Shown in pieces: positions 5,395 through 7,227 of a stretch of 7,227 nucleotides of DNA; the stretch's first letter is position 1, and every line of letters begins with the position of its first letter. The notes under the pieces were generated by a model, which saw nothing but the letters and a program-made list of their open reading frames with translations, was not told where the DNA came from and searched no databases. Source of the stretch: Pyrinomonadaceae bacterium (GTDB lineage Bacteria > Acidobacteriota > Blastocatellia > Pyrinomonadales > Pyrinomonadaceae); the NCBI GenBank assembly GCA_013695245.1, contig JACDAW010000322.1:1-7227 (forward strand), read 5' to 3'. The translations under genes were made by a program, and so were the position numbers.

Positions 5395-6792
5395 ATGTCT
5401 GATCAAAAACCTTTGAATAATTTAAGCCGCGCCGGGCGCATCAACCGACGCAAACCGGAAGAGCCGGGCGATCATAAACAGTGGTGGGAAACTTCGCGCC
5501 GCAAGTTCATTATCGGCGGAGCTGCGCTCGCGGCGACGGGCGCCGCGCTCTGGGGCGGTGCCGCATATCTCATGAGCGACGACACCACGGATGTTGATAA
5601 AGATTCGCTTGAACTTCAAAAGTCTTCCGGGTGGAACGTCGGTTCGGAAGATAAACAACTGACTTTAACGGGCGCGCAAACAAAGGACTCGCAGCAGAAC
5701 GAGAATTGGCGAAGATACTTAGAGCAATCAGCGATGCTCTCCGCCTATCAACCGAAGTCTGCGCAGTGGATGCCATTCTTTGTGCCGACCCTGATTCAAT
5801 CGCTACAGTTTGAAACCTTGCGCAATCAACTCGCGCCAATTTTTACGCCGGACATGAGCGAAGCATACGGACGCGGGCAGACGATAGCCAAAGAGTTTTT
5901 GAAGAACGCCGAAAACGCGGGAGAGACGTGTCTCATTGTTGACCTGCCGGGACGCGATAGCATCGCCTTCGGCGCGGGGCTTGCTGACGCCGCGCACCTC
6001 GTCACCATCTTCGACAATTTCCCGCACCCGCTCGGCGTCACGCCTTCACATGAAACGCTCGGCGCGATGCTCTATTACGCGGGCGAGATCGAATCCAAAC
6101 AGGGAGGCGCGCCCGCGAACTCTCCGGCAGTCTTCCTGCTCGACTCGAATCGCCTCGCCACTTACAAGGATGCCGACTCGCAATTCGACAATCGTTATCT
6201 GGCGAAGCTGCCTTCCGCGCAGAAGTTCGGCGAGATGAACATCAAATCAATCATCTACATTACGCCCGACCGCACGCGCGCCGAAGAACTCGATGATTTA
6301 AACGAGGATTTTGTCGAATACAAAAACAAAAACATCAACGTGGCGATGCTGCCCTTAAGCGATTTTACGGCCGTGGATGAAACCGTCGCGCGCACGGGAA
6401 GCGGCGGCACGTGGTCTGATACCGAACGACGTTACTACTATGGCGGAAGTCCCGCGAGCCACATGTTCTTTTTCTACTCGTATCCTTTCTATCGCCCTTA
6501 CCCGACGTACTATAGCCGCTATCCGAATTACTCAAGCGCAACGCGCTCGCCTTCGTTTCGCCCGCCGGTCGCGCCACCGCGTTACCTTCCCGCCGCGCGC
6601 CCGACGATGTTTTCGGGCACGCGCATCGGTGGCGCAAGCGGCGTGGGCAGAAGCAAGCCGAGCGGTTTCGGTCGCTCAACTGTTCGCATGTCACCATCGA
6701 GGGGCGTCGTCGGCACGCGCGCCGGACGTTCCGGTTATTATTCGCCCGGTCGCTCCGGCTCATTCGGACGCGGCGGCGGCTACGGCGGTTAA
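5395..6792 (+). CDS. Twin-arginine exported or anchored protein with Tyr/Pro/Arg/Gly-rich tail
   Basis: I do not recognise a named family for this 465-residue protein. After a long polar start, SRRKFII (34-40) and a hydrophobic run to about 59 form a twin-arginine type signal or an uncleaved N-terminal anchor. No clear AxA cleavage site is visible. Residues 75-330 form a folded domain, with alternating strands such as GETCLIVDLPGRDSIAFGAG (176-195) and SPAVFLLDSN (243-252). From about 345 the chain becomes low complexity. A Tyr/Phe/Pro-rich patch (346-380) comes first, then a basic Ser/Arg/Gly tail ending GSFGRGGGYGG. A tail of this kind also ends the E. coli YgiB family (DUF1190), whose gene sits beside ygiC, and here the partner is a YgiC-like enzyme 9 bp upstream. 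The shared function is inferred from this arrangement. No strong ribosome binding site precedes the ATG, so translational coupling with the upstream gene is likely. Confidence 0.8.
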   Translation: MSDQKPLNNLSRAGRINRRKPEEPGDHKQWWETSRRKFIIGGAALAATGAALWGGAAYLMSDDTTDVDKDSLELQKSSGWNVGSEDKQLTLTGAQTKDSQQNENWRRYLEQSAMLSAYQPKSAQWMPFFVPTLIQSLQFETLRNQLAPIFTPDMSEAYGRGQTIAKEFLKNAENAGETCLIVDLPGRDSIAFGAGLADAAHLVTIFDNFPHPLGVTPSHETLGAMLYYAGEIESKQGGAPANSPAVFLLDSNRLATYKDADSQFDNRYLAKLPSAQKFGEMNIKSIIYITPDRTRAEELDDLNEDFVEYKNKNINVAMLPLSDFTAVDETVARTGSGGTWSDTERRYYYGGSPASHMFFFYSYPFYRPYPTYYSRYPNYSSATRSPSFRPPVAPPRYLPAARPTMFSGTRIGGASGVGRSKPSGFGRSTVRMSPSRGVVGTRAGRSGYYSPGRSGSFGRGGGYGG

Positions 6793-6854
6793 AAAATGTA
6801 ACCGTCAACAGCGACGTGCGCTCAATTCATTGTTTGACAGCTTCGCTTGAAATC

Positions 6855-7205
6855 ATGAAACGAATAATTGCATTTTCGGCATGTTTTGTTGGAGTCGTCC
6901 TTTTTGTAAAGGTATTGCCTATTTTGATGCTTTTACTTCCACCATCAAAAGGCGAGAGGCTAGAAACTTGGGAAACCACAAACACGCCTTTCAAGATTCG
7001 CGTCGATAGGCACGCCGAAGCAAACGGCGGTTTTGTTCCCGGAGCTTATTACGTTTTTCAATCTGCGGCGGCTGACTCTGACCAATGGCACGAGATTATG
7101 ACGTTTCGGCACGACGACCCTGTTGATATTCCGCGAGAGCAAGTTCGCTTTGCAAACGACCGAGTTGCGTATGTCTTTATGGGTTGGATGGGCGTTGTTG
7201 CATAA
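6855..7205 (+). CDS. Short membrane-anchored or secreted protein, possibly truncated
   Basis: From the ATG at 6855 the protein has 116 residues. Residues 4-28 form one hydrophobic segment after MKR, a signal peptide or anchor. The remainder, about 88 residues, includes WETTNTPFKIRVDRHAEANG and EIMTFRHDDPVDIPREQVRF, ending VAYVFMGWMGVVA. An earlier in-frame ATG at 6816 would add 13 residues, but it would put an uncharged stretch before the clear signal start, so I prefer 6855. I know of no confirmed family. The abrupt end in a hydrophobic strand (YVFMGWMGVVA) looks unlike a natural terminus, and another frame stays open to the window edge, so a frameshift or early stop is possible. The gene follows the Tat-like protein by 62 bp, a gap with neither a clear terminator nor a strong ribosome binding site. 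Confidence 0.6.
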   Translation: MKRIIAFSACFVGVVLFVKVLPILMLLLPPSKGERLETWETTNTPFKIRVDRHAEANGGFVPGAYYVFQSAAADSDQWHEIMTFRHDDPVDIPREQVRFANDRVAYVFMGWMGVVA

Positions 7206-7227
7206 GTAGCTACGGAGACGACAGTGC

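Overview
The window looks like a piece of a moderately GC-rich bacterial chromosome. The gene content (secreted S9 prolyl oligopeptidase, secreted M20D amidohydrolase, a Tat-like Tyr/Gly-rich protein beside a glutathionylspermidine-synthase-like ATP-grasp enzyme) and the codon style remind me of soil Acidobacteriota (Blastocatellia/Pyrinomonadaceae type). That assignment is an impression and no marker gene here proves it.

Layout. Positions 1-2666 hold a minus-strand cluster that reads, in transcription order, as a small 89-aa protein (2666-2397), an exported M20D amidohydrolase (2363-1035) and an exported prolyl oligopeptidase cut by the window edge (1011-1). The gaps are only 33 and 23 bp and each start has a purine-rich ribosome binding site, so this is probably one operon for hydrolysing peptides or acyl-amino acids outside the cytoplasm. 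Positions 2667-2884 are a divergent control region with a TATAAT-type promoter facing left, an overlapping weaker candidate facing right, a hairpin, and a possible small minus-strand reading frame. Positions 4054-6792 hold two plus-strand genes 9 bp apart: an ATP-grasp enzyme of the glutathionylspermidine synthase/YgiC type and a twin-arginine protein with a low-complexity Tyr/Pro/Arg/Gly tail. This pairing recalls the E. coli ygiB-ygiC arrangement. A short membrane-anchored protein (6855-7205), possibly truncated, follows.

The most interesting structure is at 2885-4050. About 1.17 kb is bounded by near-perfect 16/17-bp inverted repeats (TAGTGTCCTAATTT(T)GA) and flanked by a 10-bp direct repeat, GAAATGTTGA, at 2875-2884 and 4051-4060. 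This is the signature of a transposed unit. It contains no transposase, only one complete gene: a 277-aa alpha/beta hydrolase with a strong ribosome binding site. It therefore looks like a non-autonomous, single-gene mobile cassette. It landed exactly on the presumed start codon of the ATP-grasp gene. The duplicated target carries the ATG, so the reading frame downstream survives, but the original promoter and leader now lie 1.17 kb away on the other side of the cassette.
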